Source: Polyangiaceae bacterium (GTDB taxonomy: Bacteria; Myxococcota_A; Polyangia; Polyangiales; Polyangiaceae). Taken from it: a stretch of DNA of 64,000 bases. The stretch covers positions 992,001 through 1,056,000 of the forward strand of contig JAWKRG010000003.1 in the NCBI GenBank assembly GCA_041389725.1, in the 5' to 3' direction. The number at the start of each line of letters is the position of its first letter. The first letter of the stretch is position 1. This document shows positions 52,694 to 61,701 of this stretch, piece after piece. The position numbers were made by a program, and so were the translations under genes. Under the pieces are notes generated by a model. That model saw only the letters and a list, made by a program, of their open reading frames with translations, was not told where the DNA came from and made no database searches.

Positions 52694-53839
52694 TCAGCGA
52701 CAGCAGAAAGTCGTGGGAGTCTTTGGCGTCGCGGCGCCGGTGGGCGACACGGTGCTCGGGGGGCACGCAACGTTGAGTGCCGCGTTGGGCGCGTAGCGGG
52801 CGAAGTTGACGCCGGCGGTGACCGAAACGCACTGGTAGAGGCTGACAGAGCCCAGGGAGGGTGTGCAAGTGTCCTGCTGGGACAGATGCACGGTGCCGGT
52901 GCACGTCCCGGCGGCCGAGCCACAAGTGCACGCGGAGCATCCGCGTGTCTCATCGAAGCCCGCGAACACCACCTGCTTCGTGGGATAGCTCGTTGGACAG
53001 GTTTGATCCCCACTACGCTGAATACAGAGATCGAAGCCTGCCGTCGCAGGTGGAGCGCAGACTTCGCCAGTGCTGCAGTCGGTTTTGATGTTGGCTCCTG
53101 TGCAGACCCGCGCCTGGAGACCCCAGTTGGCCGTGGGAACCGATTTCGTTGGAGTGGGTGTGCACCCCCCCGACGAGAGCACTCCACTCGCTCGCAAGGA
53201 CGTGCTGCTGAGCGAGAAGCTCACCGGCCCACAGTTCAGTCCGACCGTGTGAGACCCAGTCTCGGCAAGGCACGCGTTGGACGGACCGGAGTACTCTTTC
53301 AGCAGTGCAGCCGTGCAAGTCGGATTCTTCGGCGTGCCACAACTGCATCCGCACGTCGCGGCCGGAGCATTGAGATTGGCGTAACGCGCAGTTGGGTCGA
53401 CCGTGGGGAATGCCGTGGGGCAGCTCGGAAGCTGCGAGGCGCCCATCGCAAGCAGCACGGGGCCGCTCCAGTCGGCAGGCACGGCGGGAACGCACTCGGC
53501 ACCGTCGGAACCGCAGCTCGTCGCTGTTCCCCCGACGCCCGCGTTCCCTCCACTGTTCGTGCCGCCGCTGTTCGTGCCGCCGCCGGACGCGCTGGCACCC
53601 TGGCCGCCTGTCCCGCCAGAATCACCAGCGGCTCCGCCCGACCCGCCTAGCAAGGTCGACGATGCGCCGGTGCCCAGCCCGGCTGCGCCGGCCTGGTCGA
53701 AGCCTCCGCTCCCCGAGCTGCTGCCCGGAACCTCGAAGTAGTCTTCGTCGACCCCCGCCACCATCGTGCAACTCGATGACAGTAGCGCGCTGACGCCAAA
53801 CACCACGACAAAGACAGGAGAGCGAGAGCTTCTTCGCAC
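52694..53839 (-). CDS. Gly/Ser-linker lipoprotein with Cys-rich domain (paralogue B)
   Basis: The 381-residue protein starts at GTG 53839, with GGGAGA upstream; an ATG at 53881 is possible. Lipobox ALLSSC, then a Gly/Ser/Ala linker and the same Cys-rich blocks as paralogue A (CGCSCGTPK, WGLQARVCTG, TRGCSACTCGSAAGTC, ending FCCR). It converges with the sigma-54 activator. Conservation of the blocks but not the linker suggests the Cys-rich domain is the working part. Confidence 0.82.
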   Translation of the reverse strand: MRRSSRSPVFVVVFGVSALLSSSCTMVAGVDEDYFEVPGSSSGSGGFDQAGAAGLGTGASSTLLGGSGGAAGDSGGTGGQGASASGGGTNSGGTNSGGNAGVGGTATSCGSDGAECVPAVPADWSGPVLLAMGASQLPSCPTAFPTVDPTARYANLNAPAATCGCSCGTPKNPTCTAALLKEYSGPSNACLAETGSHTVGLNCGPVSFSLSSTSLRASGVLSSGGCTPTPTKSVPTANWGLQARVCTGANIKTDCSTGEVCAPPATAGFDLCIQRSGDQTCPTSYPTKQVVFAGFDETRGCSACTCGSAAGTCTGTVHLSQQDTCTPSLGSVSLYQCVSVTAGVNFARYAPNAALNVACPPSTVSPTGAATPKTPTTFCCR

Positions 53840-53908
53840 TGGTTCATCTCCCGGAAGAGACAGGCCGCAGGCGCCCGGCACGGTCGGACGCCTGACGCCT
53901 GCAGCCCA

Positions 53909-54520
53909 TCAGCGAGGCAACGTCCGAAGTTGGAGAGTGAGGTTGTTGGTCGCGCCGCCTGGCGGATGGGCCAGCACGGCGACAATCGTGCTCGTACGGT
54001 AGCCCGCAGGGGGCTTCGTGCCACCGAGCCGCACGCTGACTTCTTCATTGGCACGAGAGCGAATGAGCACGCGGCCCGTGAGCGCCTTCAGGTCGCTCGG
54101 CTCGAAGCTGGCCCAGCTCTTCGCCGACGTCTTCAAGGCGTAGTGGCATACATACAGGTATTCCGTAGGACCGGATCCCGTGTAGCTGAAGCGTGCGTAA
54201 GAGCTATTCGCGACGAACGGGAAGCTGACCGCCCCGGCGTGGTAGGCACGCGTACCGATGAACGTGTGTCGAACCGGGGACTTGTTGATCTCGAGCTTTT
54301 TGCTCACGTTCGTGATGAGCTCGACGCTCTCTGGGTCTCGCGGGTTCGTGTTGAACGGGATACTGCGACCCGTGAGGTAGTGATAGGCGAGTCGCTTGAG
54401 CTGCGTATGGCTCTCGCACTCTCGGGTCCACGCCTCGGAGCGTTCCTGCGCATTGGCTTGCGAGGGAAGCGCCAGCAGGGCGCAAAGCGTGGCGGCGGCA
54501 GACAGGGCGTAGGTCTTCAT
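53909..54520 (-). CDS. hypothetical secreted protein, third gene of a secreted-protein run
   Basis: The 203-residue protein has a signal peptide (ALSAAATLCALLALPSQANA). The mature part contains CESHTQLKRLAYHYLTGR and a beta-rich body (FVANSSYARFSYTGSGPTEYLYVCHYALK), with two Cys. Family not recognised. It is the last of three secreted-protein genes on this strand, starting 84 bp after the second. The run is divergent from a pseudokinase/winged-helix regulator. Confidence 0.68.
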   Translation of the reverse strand: MKTYALSAAATLCALLALPSQANAQERSEAWTRECESHTQLKRLAYHYLTGRSIPFNTNPRDPESVELITNVSKKLEINKSPVRHTFIGTRAYHAGAVSFPFVANSSYARFSYTGSGPTEYLYVCHYALKTSAKSWASFEPSDLKALTGRVLIRSRANEEVSVRLGGTKPPAGYRTSTIVAVLAHPPGGATNNLTLQLRTLPR

Positions 54521-54604
54521 GGCGGATTCCTTGGTGCTTTCGTAGAGGGGAGGCACCGCCCCCGGCCGCGCAGCGCGACCGGGAACGGAGCCGGAACGGG
54601 ACGG

Positions 54605-55105
54605 TCAATAGCTGCCGATGGACACGACCTTTGGGTCCTTGATCGAATCGTGACCCTCGGGAACGAGGATCGTCATTGGTGCCGGCATGCCGGCTGCCCC
54701 CTCCTTCTTTGCGATCCAGATCTTGTATTGAGGCCCTCGAATGGCGCTCGGACCGAAGCCGCTAGTGACCGGCGGAAGCTTTGCGACTCGGGTGATCTCG
54801 ATGGGATTTGCGTAGAATTTGATGTTGGAGAAGTCCTTCTTCAGCGAGAAGGGCTGGACAGTTCCACGCAGGGTCTTGCCATCTTCGTTCACCAGCTTGC
54901 CGCCGGCGATGGTGGTGAAGCGCTTGGCGCAGTCGTCCAAGTCTTTGCTGGCCCGAAGCATCTTGATGTACTTCGCGAGTACCTCCTTGACTGGCTTCGG
55001 TAGCTCGGACTTGTTGATGTCATAACGAGCGGGCTGCGCACTGACCGGCAGCGACAACATCAATGCTGCCGCGCCGATGAGCTGCACGAAGGTGCGCTTT
55101 TTCAT
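54605..55105 (-). CDS. hypothetical secreted protein, second gene of a secreted-protein run
   Basis: The 166-residue protein has a signal peptide (FVQLIGAAALMLSLPVSAQ) and a mature domain with KSELPKPVKEVLAKYIKML and a C-terminal beta part (ARGP-like GPQYKIWIAKKEGAAG). No known family. Its ATG overlaps the stop of the upstream gene by one base (TGATG), which implies coupled translation. Confidence 0.68.
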   Translation of the reverse strand: MKKRTFVQLIGAAALMLSLPVSAQPARYDINKSELPKPVKEVLAKYIKMLRASKDLDDCAKRFTTIAGGKLVNEDGKTLRGTVQPFSLKKDFSNIKFYANPIEITRVAKLPPVTSGFGPSAIRGPQYKIWIAKKEGAAGMPAPMTILVPEGHDSIKDPKVVSIGSY

Positions 55106-55728
55106 CAGTTCCCGCTCAGGGTGGCTCGGAGTTCGTAGTCGAAGGCTTTGCCGCCCTTGGCATTGACCTTGACTGCCAAGTACTTGCCGCTGATGCCGGA
55201 GAGCTTGAGGTTGCGCTTGGTGCCCTTCTTGTCCTTGCCACCGAACACGACTTCGTCGCCCTCGAGGCACTTGCCGCTCTCGTCGAACATGGCCAAGGTG
55301 ACGCGCGTGTCGGCCTTGCCGCCTTCTTTGAGGACCTCGACGCGGACGCTGTCACCCTCGAACACGGGAGCCTTCGTCACGAACAGGCGCTCGGAGCCGA
55401 GCACGACTTTGCCGTCCATCTTGCCCTGGAACACCAGCTCGCGCGGACCGATGGTCGCCCAGCTGTTGCCGGCCAGCTCGTTCCACTTCTTGATCGACGC
55501 ACGGATCACCTCTTCGACCTTCTTCGCCTTCTCGAGGCAGGCGGCCGGGTCCTTTGCTCCCTTGCAACCCCACTTGGCGAGCTGCTCCGAGTAGTTCGCC
55601 GCCAAGTCCGAAACCACCCGGGTTCCTGACGTGCAACGCGACTGCGCTTCAGCAGGAGCGGAATGGGATGCGACGGCACCGACCAGCGCCGCAGCAGGAA
55701 TGACCTTGAGAAGAATGCTGTGTTTCAT
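55105..55728 (-). CDS. hypothetical secreted protein, first gene of a secreted-protein run
   Basis: The 207-residue protein has a signal peptide (LLKVIPAAALVGAVASHSAPAEA). The mature part starts with a helical segment with three Cys (CTSGTRVVSDLAANYSEQLAKWGC...CLEKAKK), then a beta-rich C-terminal half (VRVEVLKEGGKADTRVTLAMFDE, GKYLAVKVNAKGGKAFDYEL) that resembles bacterial pre-peptidase-like beta domains. No enzyme motif is seen. It heads the run and lies 317 bp from the divergent regulator at 56046. Confidence 0.68.
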   Translation of the reverse strand: MKHSILLKVIPAAALVGAVASHSAPAEAQSRCTSGTRVVSDLAANYSEQLAKWGCKGAKDPAACLEKAKKVEEVIRASIKKWNELAGNSWATIGPRELVFQGKMDGKVVLGSERLFVTKAPVFEGDSVRVEVLKEGGKADTRVTLAMFDESGKCLEGDEVVFGGKDKKGTKRNLKLSGISGKYLAVKVNAKGGKAFDYELRATLSGN

Positions 55729-56045
55729 CGTGACCTCACTACGTTGGAGCTCGCATTCGAGCGATGCCCGAGCAGTGAGCAAGGCAGGGGCCAGCTCGAA
55801 AAACCCCGACAAAGAGCCCCGTCGCCCACGGCGTGGCGCTCCGCGCTGCAAGGCGCCGCGTCATCGAGCAAGAACTTGCGCAGCAAGCCATTGCGCACAC
55901 GATTCGCCAGCAAGCACGGCAAGAATCGCCGCCAGTGCCATTCCTTCCACAAGTGGTCGGAATGTGACGGGCGCTTCGAGTTTCGGCGCGGCGCGGGCTG
56001 GGCTAAATAAGACTCTGGCGCGCGTCTTGCCAGGTCCTGGTCAGG
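55729..56045. other. 317-bp divergent intergenic region between secreted-protein run and pseudokinase/HTH gene
   Basis: No gene is supported here. The region must hold the promoters of both directions and is the natural place for an operator of the winged-helix protein. TAAATAAGA near 56002 is the only AT-rich patch. No clear inverted repeat was found by eye. Confidence 0.4.
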
Positions 56046-57278
56046 ATGCAAAACGTGATGATCGGTACCCCACTGGAACGCTGGCTAGGGCACTTCACGC
56101 AACCCGCGCTGATCTACGAAGGCGCCGCGGTACGGATGCACGCGGCGTGGCATGCGAACCTGGGCAGCCCGCGGCTGGTGGTGTCGGCCAGCCCCGACGC
56201 GAGCAATCCACTCTTGGCGCGACGCCTGGACGAAGTCGCGCGGGTGCATGGGCTGCTCGACCATCCGCGCCTTCCAGTCGTAGCCGAGCGCGGCCGTCGA
56301 GATGGCGTCGAGTTTCTAGCTTTCGAATGCCCGGCCATCATCGATGGTAGCGAGGTGCTACGCCGCATCGCAGCCAAGGGCATGCGCCTCTCCTTTGGCG
56401 CTGCCGACGCGTTCATCTCGGGCCTGCGGGAGGCGCTGCAAACCGGGCACGACCTCGACGACCCCGTGCGCGGCGGCCCAATCTGCGCGGGGACCTTGTG
56501 TTACGCGAACATCCTCTTCGACTCGTCGGGGAACTACTGGCTGCTGGCTTTGGGGGACAATCTGCTCACCTCTCTCGACACTGGCGCGCCCGCCGGCGAA
56601 CTGACCTTTCATGCACCGGAGGTGGGCGCCGGAGGCCGACCGAGTCCGAGCGGAGACTACGTGGCCCTCCGTCACCTGATGCGCTCGTTGCTTCCCTACG
56701 TGGAATTCCCGGAGCGGCTGGCACGCGTGGTCCAAGGCAACATCACGCCGGAAGACGCGGAGCTCGTGGGCACCGTGCTCTGGTTCGAGCAGCGGGTCAT
56801 GGCGGCGCCCCCGGCAGAGCGACCGCCCGTCGCCGACGCGGTCGCGATGTCAGAGCGGCTACGGCAGCTCTTGGGAACGCGCCTCGAGCCCGAGAGCTTC
56901 GCTGGGGCAGTGCGTCAAACCCTGGGCGCAGTCGCAACGCCGCCGCCGGAAGCCGAGCACTGGAGTATTTGCGAGCTTGGCCGCTGGATTCGCCAGCCTG
57001 ATGGCGAGCGCATCGACCTGTCGTCGCACCTCGCGATCGGGCGCATCGCACTGGCTCTGGCCCGCGCTCATGCCAACGGGGCAGTGCTGGAAATTCCACA
57101 GCTCGTGGCAGCGGGCTGGCCGGGAGAGAAGGTCAGTGAGCGGGCAGGCGCCAACCGCGTGTACGTAGCCATCTCGACCCTACGCCGCATGGGACTGCGC
57201 GGAATCCTACAGAAACAGGGACGCGGCTACTGCTTCGCCCCCAGCATCAAGCTCAGCGTGGTGACTCCACCCTCCTAG
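56046..57278 (+). CDS. pseudokinase - winged-helix fusion regulator
   Basis: The 410-residue protein aligns in outline with Ser/Thr kinases (LDHPRLPVVAERG, VEFLAFECPAIIDG, TLCYANILFDSSGNYWLLALG, LTFHAPEVGAG, SPSGDYVAL) but the catalytic parts are lost: CAGTLCYAN replaces HRDLKPxN, ALG replaces DFG, and no Gly loop or beta-3 Lys is seen. APE is kept at 190-192. Residues 318-398 form an OmpR/PhoB-type winged helix (NRVYVAISTLRRMGLRGILQKQGRGYCF). So it looks like a DNA-binding protein with a pseudokinase sensor. It is divergent from a run of secreted-protein genes. Close relatives are not known to me. Confidence 0.78.
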   Translation: MQNVMIGTPLERWLGHFTQPALIYEGAAVRMHAAWHANLGSPRLVVSASPDASNPLLARRLDEVARVHGLLDHPRLPVVAERGRRDGVEFLAFECPAIIDGSEVLRRIAAKGMRLSFGAADAFISGLREALQTGHDLDDPVRGGPICAGTLCYANILFDSSGNYWLLALGDNLLTSLDTGAPAGELTFHAPEVGAGGRPSPSGDYVALRHLMRSLLPYVEFPERLARVVQGNITPEDAELVGTVLWFEQRVMAAPPAERPPVADAVAMSERLRQLLGTRLEPESFAGAVRQTLGAVATPPPEAEHWSICELGRWIRQPDGERIDLSSHLAIGRIALALARAHANGAVLEIPQLVAAGWPGEKVSERAGANRVYVAISTLRRMGLRGILQKQGRGYCFAPSIKLSVVTPPS

Positions 57279-57407
57279 GAATGGTGGTTTCGTGTGGGCA
57301 ATCGCGCACATGGCGCACTGCTCCTTTAGAATTTTTTTAGGCAAGGCTGTCCCCAGCTCCGCGTAGGATTCGGGGTCGTCTGCCTTCTGGTCGCAGAAAG
57401 GAACCCA
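57279..57407. promoter_or_regulatory. AT-rich leader upstream of lipoprotein gene
   Basis: A run of seven T lies at 57334-57340 in otherwise GC-rich DNA. It could belong to a terminator of the upstream gene or the promoter of the next; no stable hairpin precedes it. AAAGGA at 57396-57401 is the ribosome site for the ATG at 57408. Confidence 0.3.
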
Positions 57408-58361
57408 ATGAAAAAGTCGGTCGGACTGAGTGCGGTAGCTGTGATGTCGGCGTTGGCCGCAATCGGATGTGGGGCAGAGGATCCCGCGAGTGGCGAGGTG
57501 GGCCGCGCACAGTTGCGCTCGACGCCGCGGATTAGTGCTGCGTTCGCGGCCTCAGGTCCCACTGATTGGGTCACCGCGGCTTCCACCATTAGTTCCACGA
57601 GCACTGGCCCGGGCGCTGCGGCCTTCGAGGCGAAATTGGCGGATGGGCGCTGCGCCACCGTGAAGCCGGTCGATCTCATCTCGCCCAACAAGCGCTGCCT
57701 GCTCACGGACGTACCCGACTTCGTTGCACGTCTTGCAGATCCCACTGTCGCAGCTTTCGTCAACGATGCGGAGTTCAACAACGCATACATTCAGTGCACA
57801 CACTTCACGGCAGAAGACGGAACACCACTGACTTGCGTAGACGTGGTCGACGGCCTCAGCCAAGGCGGGAAGTATCACGCCCTCGCAACGGACCACAGCA
57901 CACCCAGCGCGACGTCTACGTGGGACGCGCTGATCACGTCGTATGCCGCCCCACCAGTCGAAGCCCAGGTGGGTGGATACATCTACGGCGACGTTCGCCA
58001 CTTCTCTGAAACGCCTCCGGCGCCGTGGGAACGAGACGAGCGCATCATCATCTTCGATCCCAACTTCTGCGACGCCTGTGGCGGCGACGAGGGGCCTGCT
58101 TGGATTGAGGCGCAGTTCAACCCCGGGTGGTTTCCGCACGAGCTGAACCGCATTGGAATGCGCCAATCCCACAACGTGCCACCCTTCTATCCAAGCCTCG
58201 GCCCCCATCGCTATCCCACTACGAGCAGCGGAACTACCGCCTGCTGCGCGGTCGAGGTTGAGGCCTACGGCACCAAGACCGACAGCGACTGGGCGGGTTG
58301 CTACCTCGAGTCTTGGTACTACGACTACATGTATTACAACGCCTATGGCGTACTTCCCTGA
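57408..58361 (+). CDS. hypothetical lipoprotein
   Basis: The 317-residue product has a signal and lipobox LAAIGC. The mature domain is rich in Asp, Trp, Tyr and Cys; it ends with an aromatic run (DWAGCYLESWYYDYMYYN). Two Cys pairs (FCDACGG; TACCAVEVE) and a PHELNRIGM segment are visible, without a recognised family. It may be a surface-exposed binding protein or metal-dependent hydrolase. The start has a clear AAAGGA ribosome site. Confidence 0.7.
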   Translation: MKKSVGLSAVAVMSALAAIGCGAEDPASGEVGRAQLRSTPRISAAFAASGPTDWVTAASTISSTSTGPGAAAFEAKLADGRCATVKPVDLISPNKRCLLTDVPDFVARLADPTVAAFVNDAEFNNAYIQCTHFTAEDGTPLTCVDVVDGLSQGGKYHALATDHSTPSATSTWDALITSYAAPPVEAQVGGYIYGDVRHFSETPPAPWERDERIIIFDPNFCDACGGDEGPAWIEAQFNPGWFPHELNRIGMRQSHNVPPFYPSLGPHRYPTTSSGTTACCAVEVEAYGTKTDSDWAGCYLESWYYDYMYYNAYGVLP

Positions 58362-58434
58362 GCGCCCGGGCCTGGTCTGCGCGCCTTCCCTGCCGCCTGG
58401 TTGTTGATCCCATCCGATCATAGCCGCTAGCCTC

Positions 58435-58460
58435 GCTGGCGGGCCTGCTGGCCCGCCAGC
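58435..58460 (+). terminator. perfect 11-bp hairpin between lipoprotein and kinase genes
   Basis: The arms GCTGGCGGGCC and GGCCCGCCAGC are perfect inverted repeats with a TGCT loop. There is no T tract, so it could be a factor-assisted terminator or an operator-like palindrome before the kinase start at 58497. Confidence 0.5.
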
Positions 58461-58496
58461 CATGACAGTTCACTCCGAGCACACCGTGGACGTGCG

Positions 58497-61400
58497 ATGA
58501 GCGCGTCCCCTCCGTTGCGGGCGGAGGCCCTGCGCGAGAACGCACCGCTGGACGCGTCCTCCGTGGCACGCTTGATGGCCCGGGTTGCACGCTGCGTGGC
58601 CGAAGCGCACGCCACTGGACAAGCTCACGGAGCGTTGCAGCCGAGCGCGATCGAACTGACGCTGCGCGGAGACGAGGTCGAGGTGGAAGTCCGGGGCTTT
58701 GGCGAGCCGCCTCCCGCGAACTGGCGCTACCGCGCTCCGGAACTCCAGACGCCTTCCGCCCGCCCAACCCCGGCGAGCGACGTTTGGTCCCTGGGCGTGC
58801 TCGCCTACGAGCTGCTGACCGGCGCGCTACCAGACAGCAACGACGAAAGCGTGGAAGAGACGGCGACTACCCTGGCCGCCGCTCCACTGCGCAAGATCGC
58901 GCCCTGGGTGGACGACGCGCTCATCCGCGTCGTCGAACGCGCGCTATCGGCTCGGCCGGGCGATCGACCCGCCGACGCCAGGGCGCTGGAAGAGGAGTTC
59001 AGGGGAGTAGCGGAGGGAACGGGACCACTGACCCTCGCGGGTCTCGGCCTGGATTCGAGAACGAGTGATCTACCCAGTGTGGCATCGGCACACACGGTAC
59101 AGGCGAGTCCCCAACGTCGAGCGGACGCCGACGACGCTTCCTTGGCCCATCTGGTGGGCGAAAGCCTCGACGGTCGCTACCAGCTCACCGAACTCCTCGG
59201 GGAAGGCGGAATGGGCTCGGTGTTCGCCGCGAGGGACTCGAATGGTCGCGAAGTCGCGATCAAAGTCATCCGTCCCGATTCGAAGATTCGCGATGCAGTC
59301 AGACGCTTCGCCCGGGAAGCGAGGAGCACGATGAAGGTGGAGAGCCCTCACGTGGTCCAGGTGTTCGAGGTCGCGACCGAGGGCGACTTGCCCTACATGG
59401 TGATGGAACGCCTGCATGGCCGGGACCTGGGCGAAGTCTTGAAGGAAGTCGGCCCCCTCGAGCCCTCGGCAGCAGCCCGTCTCTTCGTCGACGCCTGCCG
59501 CGGCCTGGCCGCCGCGCACGCCAAGGGCATCGTGCATCGTGACATCAAGCCCGGGAACCTCTTCCTACACGAGGATGAGCACGGAGCGATCTGCGTCAAA
59601 GTGTGTGACTTCGGCGTGGTAAAGCAGCAGCCGCTGAGCGAAGACCACAGCACTGCGCTGACGCACACGGGCGGCATCCTCGGCACGCCGTCCTACATGT
59701 CTCCGGAGCAGGCGCAGGACTCGAAGTCCGTGGACGCGCGCAGCGACATATGGAGCTTGTGCATGTCGCTCTACGCGACTCTCGCCGGCAAGCCGGCTTG
59801 GCATGCGCTGAGCAACGTTGGCGAGGTGATGGTGGCGCTCTACACCAAATCGCCCCCACCACTGCAGGACAGCGCGCCATGGGTCAGTCCTGAACTGGCA
59901 GCGGTGGTGCACCGAGGCCTCATGCGCAACCGCGAGGAGCGTCTTTCCTCCGCTGATGAATTGGCGGGATTGCTCGAGCCCCTTGCTGCCCCCGCTCAGC
60001 TGAAGATGTTGGATCTTCGTGGCGTACTCCCTGAGCAACGCAAGCTCGTCGCCGAGCGCGCAACTTTGCCGGGAGAGCAAGCGGGCAAAGGACCGTCGAC
60101 CCACCGGGCCCGCTGGGTCGCTGGCAGCGTCGCAGTTCTCATGCTTGCCGGGGCGGGCCTTGCCTGGCGCGCATCTTCTCGCGCCATTCCAGCGCAGGAA
60201 CCCTCTGCCACAAACCCGGGCTGCAGCAGCGCCAAGGCATGTACTTCCGAGCTGGGCGCGGCGGCTCGATGCCGAACTGATGGTCGGTGCGTTGCCCTGG
60301 CGAGTCCCCTCTGCCACGTGGAGGCAGAGCAAAACGCCCTCGATAGCGACGACACCGTGTGGATTGGCACCATGTTCCCCGTGGACCACTCGATCCCCTA
60401 CATGGTCGAGTTCGGGCGCGCCTCGCAGAACGCAGTGTTGCTGGCGACAAGGGAGATAATGTCCGTGGCCGGCGGGCTGCCCCCACTGGGCAAGGGCTCG
60501 ACCCGCCCGCTTGGCATCGTTGCCTGCAGCGACGCGAAGGATCCGCGTGCAGCTGCAACTCACTTGGTCGAGGCTCAGGTACCCGCCGTCATCGGCTTCG
60601 GTTCGAGCCAAAGCGTGGTCGAGCTGTCGACGAGTCTCTTTCTCCAATCCGATGTACTCGTCGTGCCATCAATGAATGGCAGTTCCCTGATTAGCTCCAT
60701 TCCTCATCCGCAGGGGAGTCCTCATCTCGTTTGGAGAACGACGGGCTCCACGACTGGAAGCGCTCGAGGCCTCGCCCACATCGTGTCGGACTACCTAGAA
60801 GCTGATATCCGAAAGGCGACGCGAGTTCGCTCGAGCGTCCCCCTCCGCCTCGGCCTGGTCGCACGCCATAGCTCGTCGAGCCTGGCGCGCTCCGCCGAGC
60901 TGCAGAAGGCACTGCGTTTCAACGGCAAGAGCGTCACGGAGAACGGCGAGCGTTTTCGCGAGTTCCGGCTGCTGGGAGACAACGCTGGCAAGCTGCTGCG
61001 TGACGAACTCACGGTGTCCGATGTCATCGACTTTCAGCCGCACATACTGGTGTTCGGCGACGTGGACGACACGATGGTTCAGAAGGTACTGGAGCCGTTG
61101 GAATCACGCTGGCCCGCGGAGCTGAAGCCGCGCCCGCGCTACCTGATGTCGTCATCTCTCGAAGAAGGTGCGTTGACCAAGGCCTTGCTCAAGCACCCTG
61201 ATCTCGCGCAGCGCGTTCTGGGGCTCTCGAGTCTCAGCGTTCGCCCCGCGAACCTCACCTTCATCAGCAGCTACAACGCGACCTACGGCACGCGCTACCT
61301 GCCAACGGAAGCGCCCAGCGCCCCCTACGATGCCGCATACTTCGTCGCCTACGCGCTGGCTGTCGCCAAGCAGCCGCCAGGTGGAAGCAGCTTGGCCCGG

Positions 61401-61685
61401 GCCGTTCCCAAGTTGCTTCCCCCGGGCGAGCGCGTCCAAGTGGGCCCCATGGCCTTCCTGAAGGCCGTGCGGCTCCTCTCCGAAGGCAAACCCATCGATC
61501 TCGATGGCGCATTCAGCGGATTGGACTTCGACCCCAAGACCGGGGACACCCAAGTCGACTACTCTGTCGTCTGCGCAGGCGTACGCAACGGCAAGCTCTA
61601 CCCGCATGCCTCGGGCCTGGTCTACGAGTCCGCCAAGGACGCCTTGACCGGCAAGTTCGACTGTTCCGATCCCGGGCCCCGCTAG
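58497..61685 (+). CDS. receptor Ser/Thr kinase with N-terminal pseudokinase lobe and extracytoplasmic solute-binding domain
   Basis: The 1062-residue protein has four parts. Residues 20-175 resemble only the C-lobe of a kinase, with HGALQPSAIEL for HRDLKPxN, GFG for DFG, APE at 80-82 and SDVWSLG. Residues 226-495 are a full kinase: Gly loop 235-240, Lys 256, HRD 348-350, DFG 371-373, SPE 402-404. A membrane segment lies at 540-558. Outside, a Cys-bearing linker leads to residues 620-1040, which look like a Leu/branched-chain-type periplasmic binding protein (VWIGTMFPVDHSIPYMVEFGRASQNAVLLATREI, AVIGFGSSQSVVELST, LVVPSMNGSSL, FISSYNATYGTRYLP, PYDAAYFVAYAL). Such domains bind amino acids or small ligands. 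An FHA sigma-54 activator gene converges downstream. Confidence 0.86.
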   Translation: MSASPPLRAEALRENAPLDASSVARLMARVARCVAEAHATGQAHGALQPSAIELTLRGDEVEVEVRGFGEPPPANWRYRAPELQTPSARPTPASDVWSLGVLAYELLTGALPDSNDESVEETATTLAAAPLRKIAPWVDDALIRVVERALSARPGDRPADARALEEEFRGVAEGTGPLTLAGLGLDSRTSDLPSVASAHTVQASPQRRADADDASLAHLVGESLDGRYQLTELLGEGGMGSVFAARDSNGREVAIKVIRPDSKIRDAVRRFAREARSTMKVESPHVVQVFEVATEGDLPYMVMERLHGRDLGEVLKEVGPLEPSAAARLFVDACRGLAAAHAKGIVHRDIKPGNLFLHEDEHGAICVKVCDFGVVKQQPLSEDHSTALTHTGGILGTPSYMSPEQAQDSKSVDARSDIWSLCMSLYATLAGKPAWHALSNVGEVMVALYTKSPPPLQDSAPWVSPELAAVVHRGLMRNREERLSSADELAGLLEPLAAPAQLKMLDLRGVLPEQRKLVAERATLPGEQAGKGPSTHRARWVAGSVAVLMLAGAGLAWRASSRAIPAQEPSATNPGCSSAKACTSELGAAARCRTDGRCVALASPLCHVEAEQNALDSDDTVWIGTMFPVDHSIPYMVEFGRASQNAVLLATREIMSVAGGLPPLGKGSTRPLGIVACSDAKDPRAAATHLVEAQVPAVIGFGSSQSVVELSTSLFLQSDVLVVPSMNGSSLISSIPHPQGSPHLVWRTTGSTTGSARGLAHIVSDYLEADIRKATRVRSSVPLRLGLVARHSSSSLARSAELQKALRFNGKSVTENGERFREFRLLGDNAGKLLRDELTVSDVIDFQPHILVFGDVDDTMVQKVLEPLESRWPAELKPRPRYLMSSSLEEGALTKALLKHPDLAQRVLGLSSLSVRPANLTFISSYNATYGTRYLPTEAPSAPYDAAYFVAYALAVAKQPPGGSSLARAVPKLLPPGERVQVGPMAFLKAVRLLSEGKPIDLDGAFSGLDFDPKTGDTQVDYSVVCAGVRNGKLYPHASGLVYESAKDALTGKFDCSDPGPR

Positions 61686-61701
61686 CGCGCCCTGCCGTAC
61701 T

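Noticed and set aside
55850..56010. Basic, Cys/His-containing short frame upstream of the pseudokinase gene
   Set aside because: It is not preceded by a convincing start or ribosome site, and no family pattern was seen.
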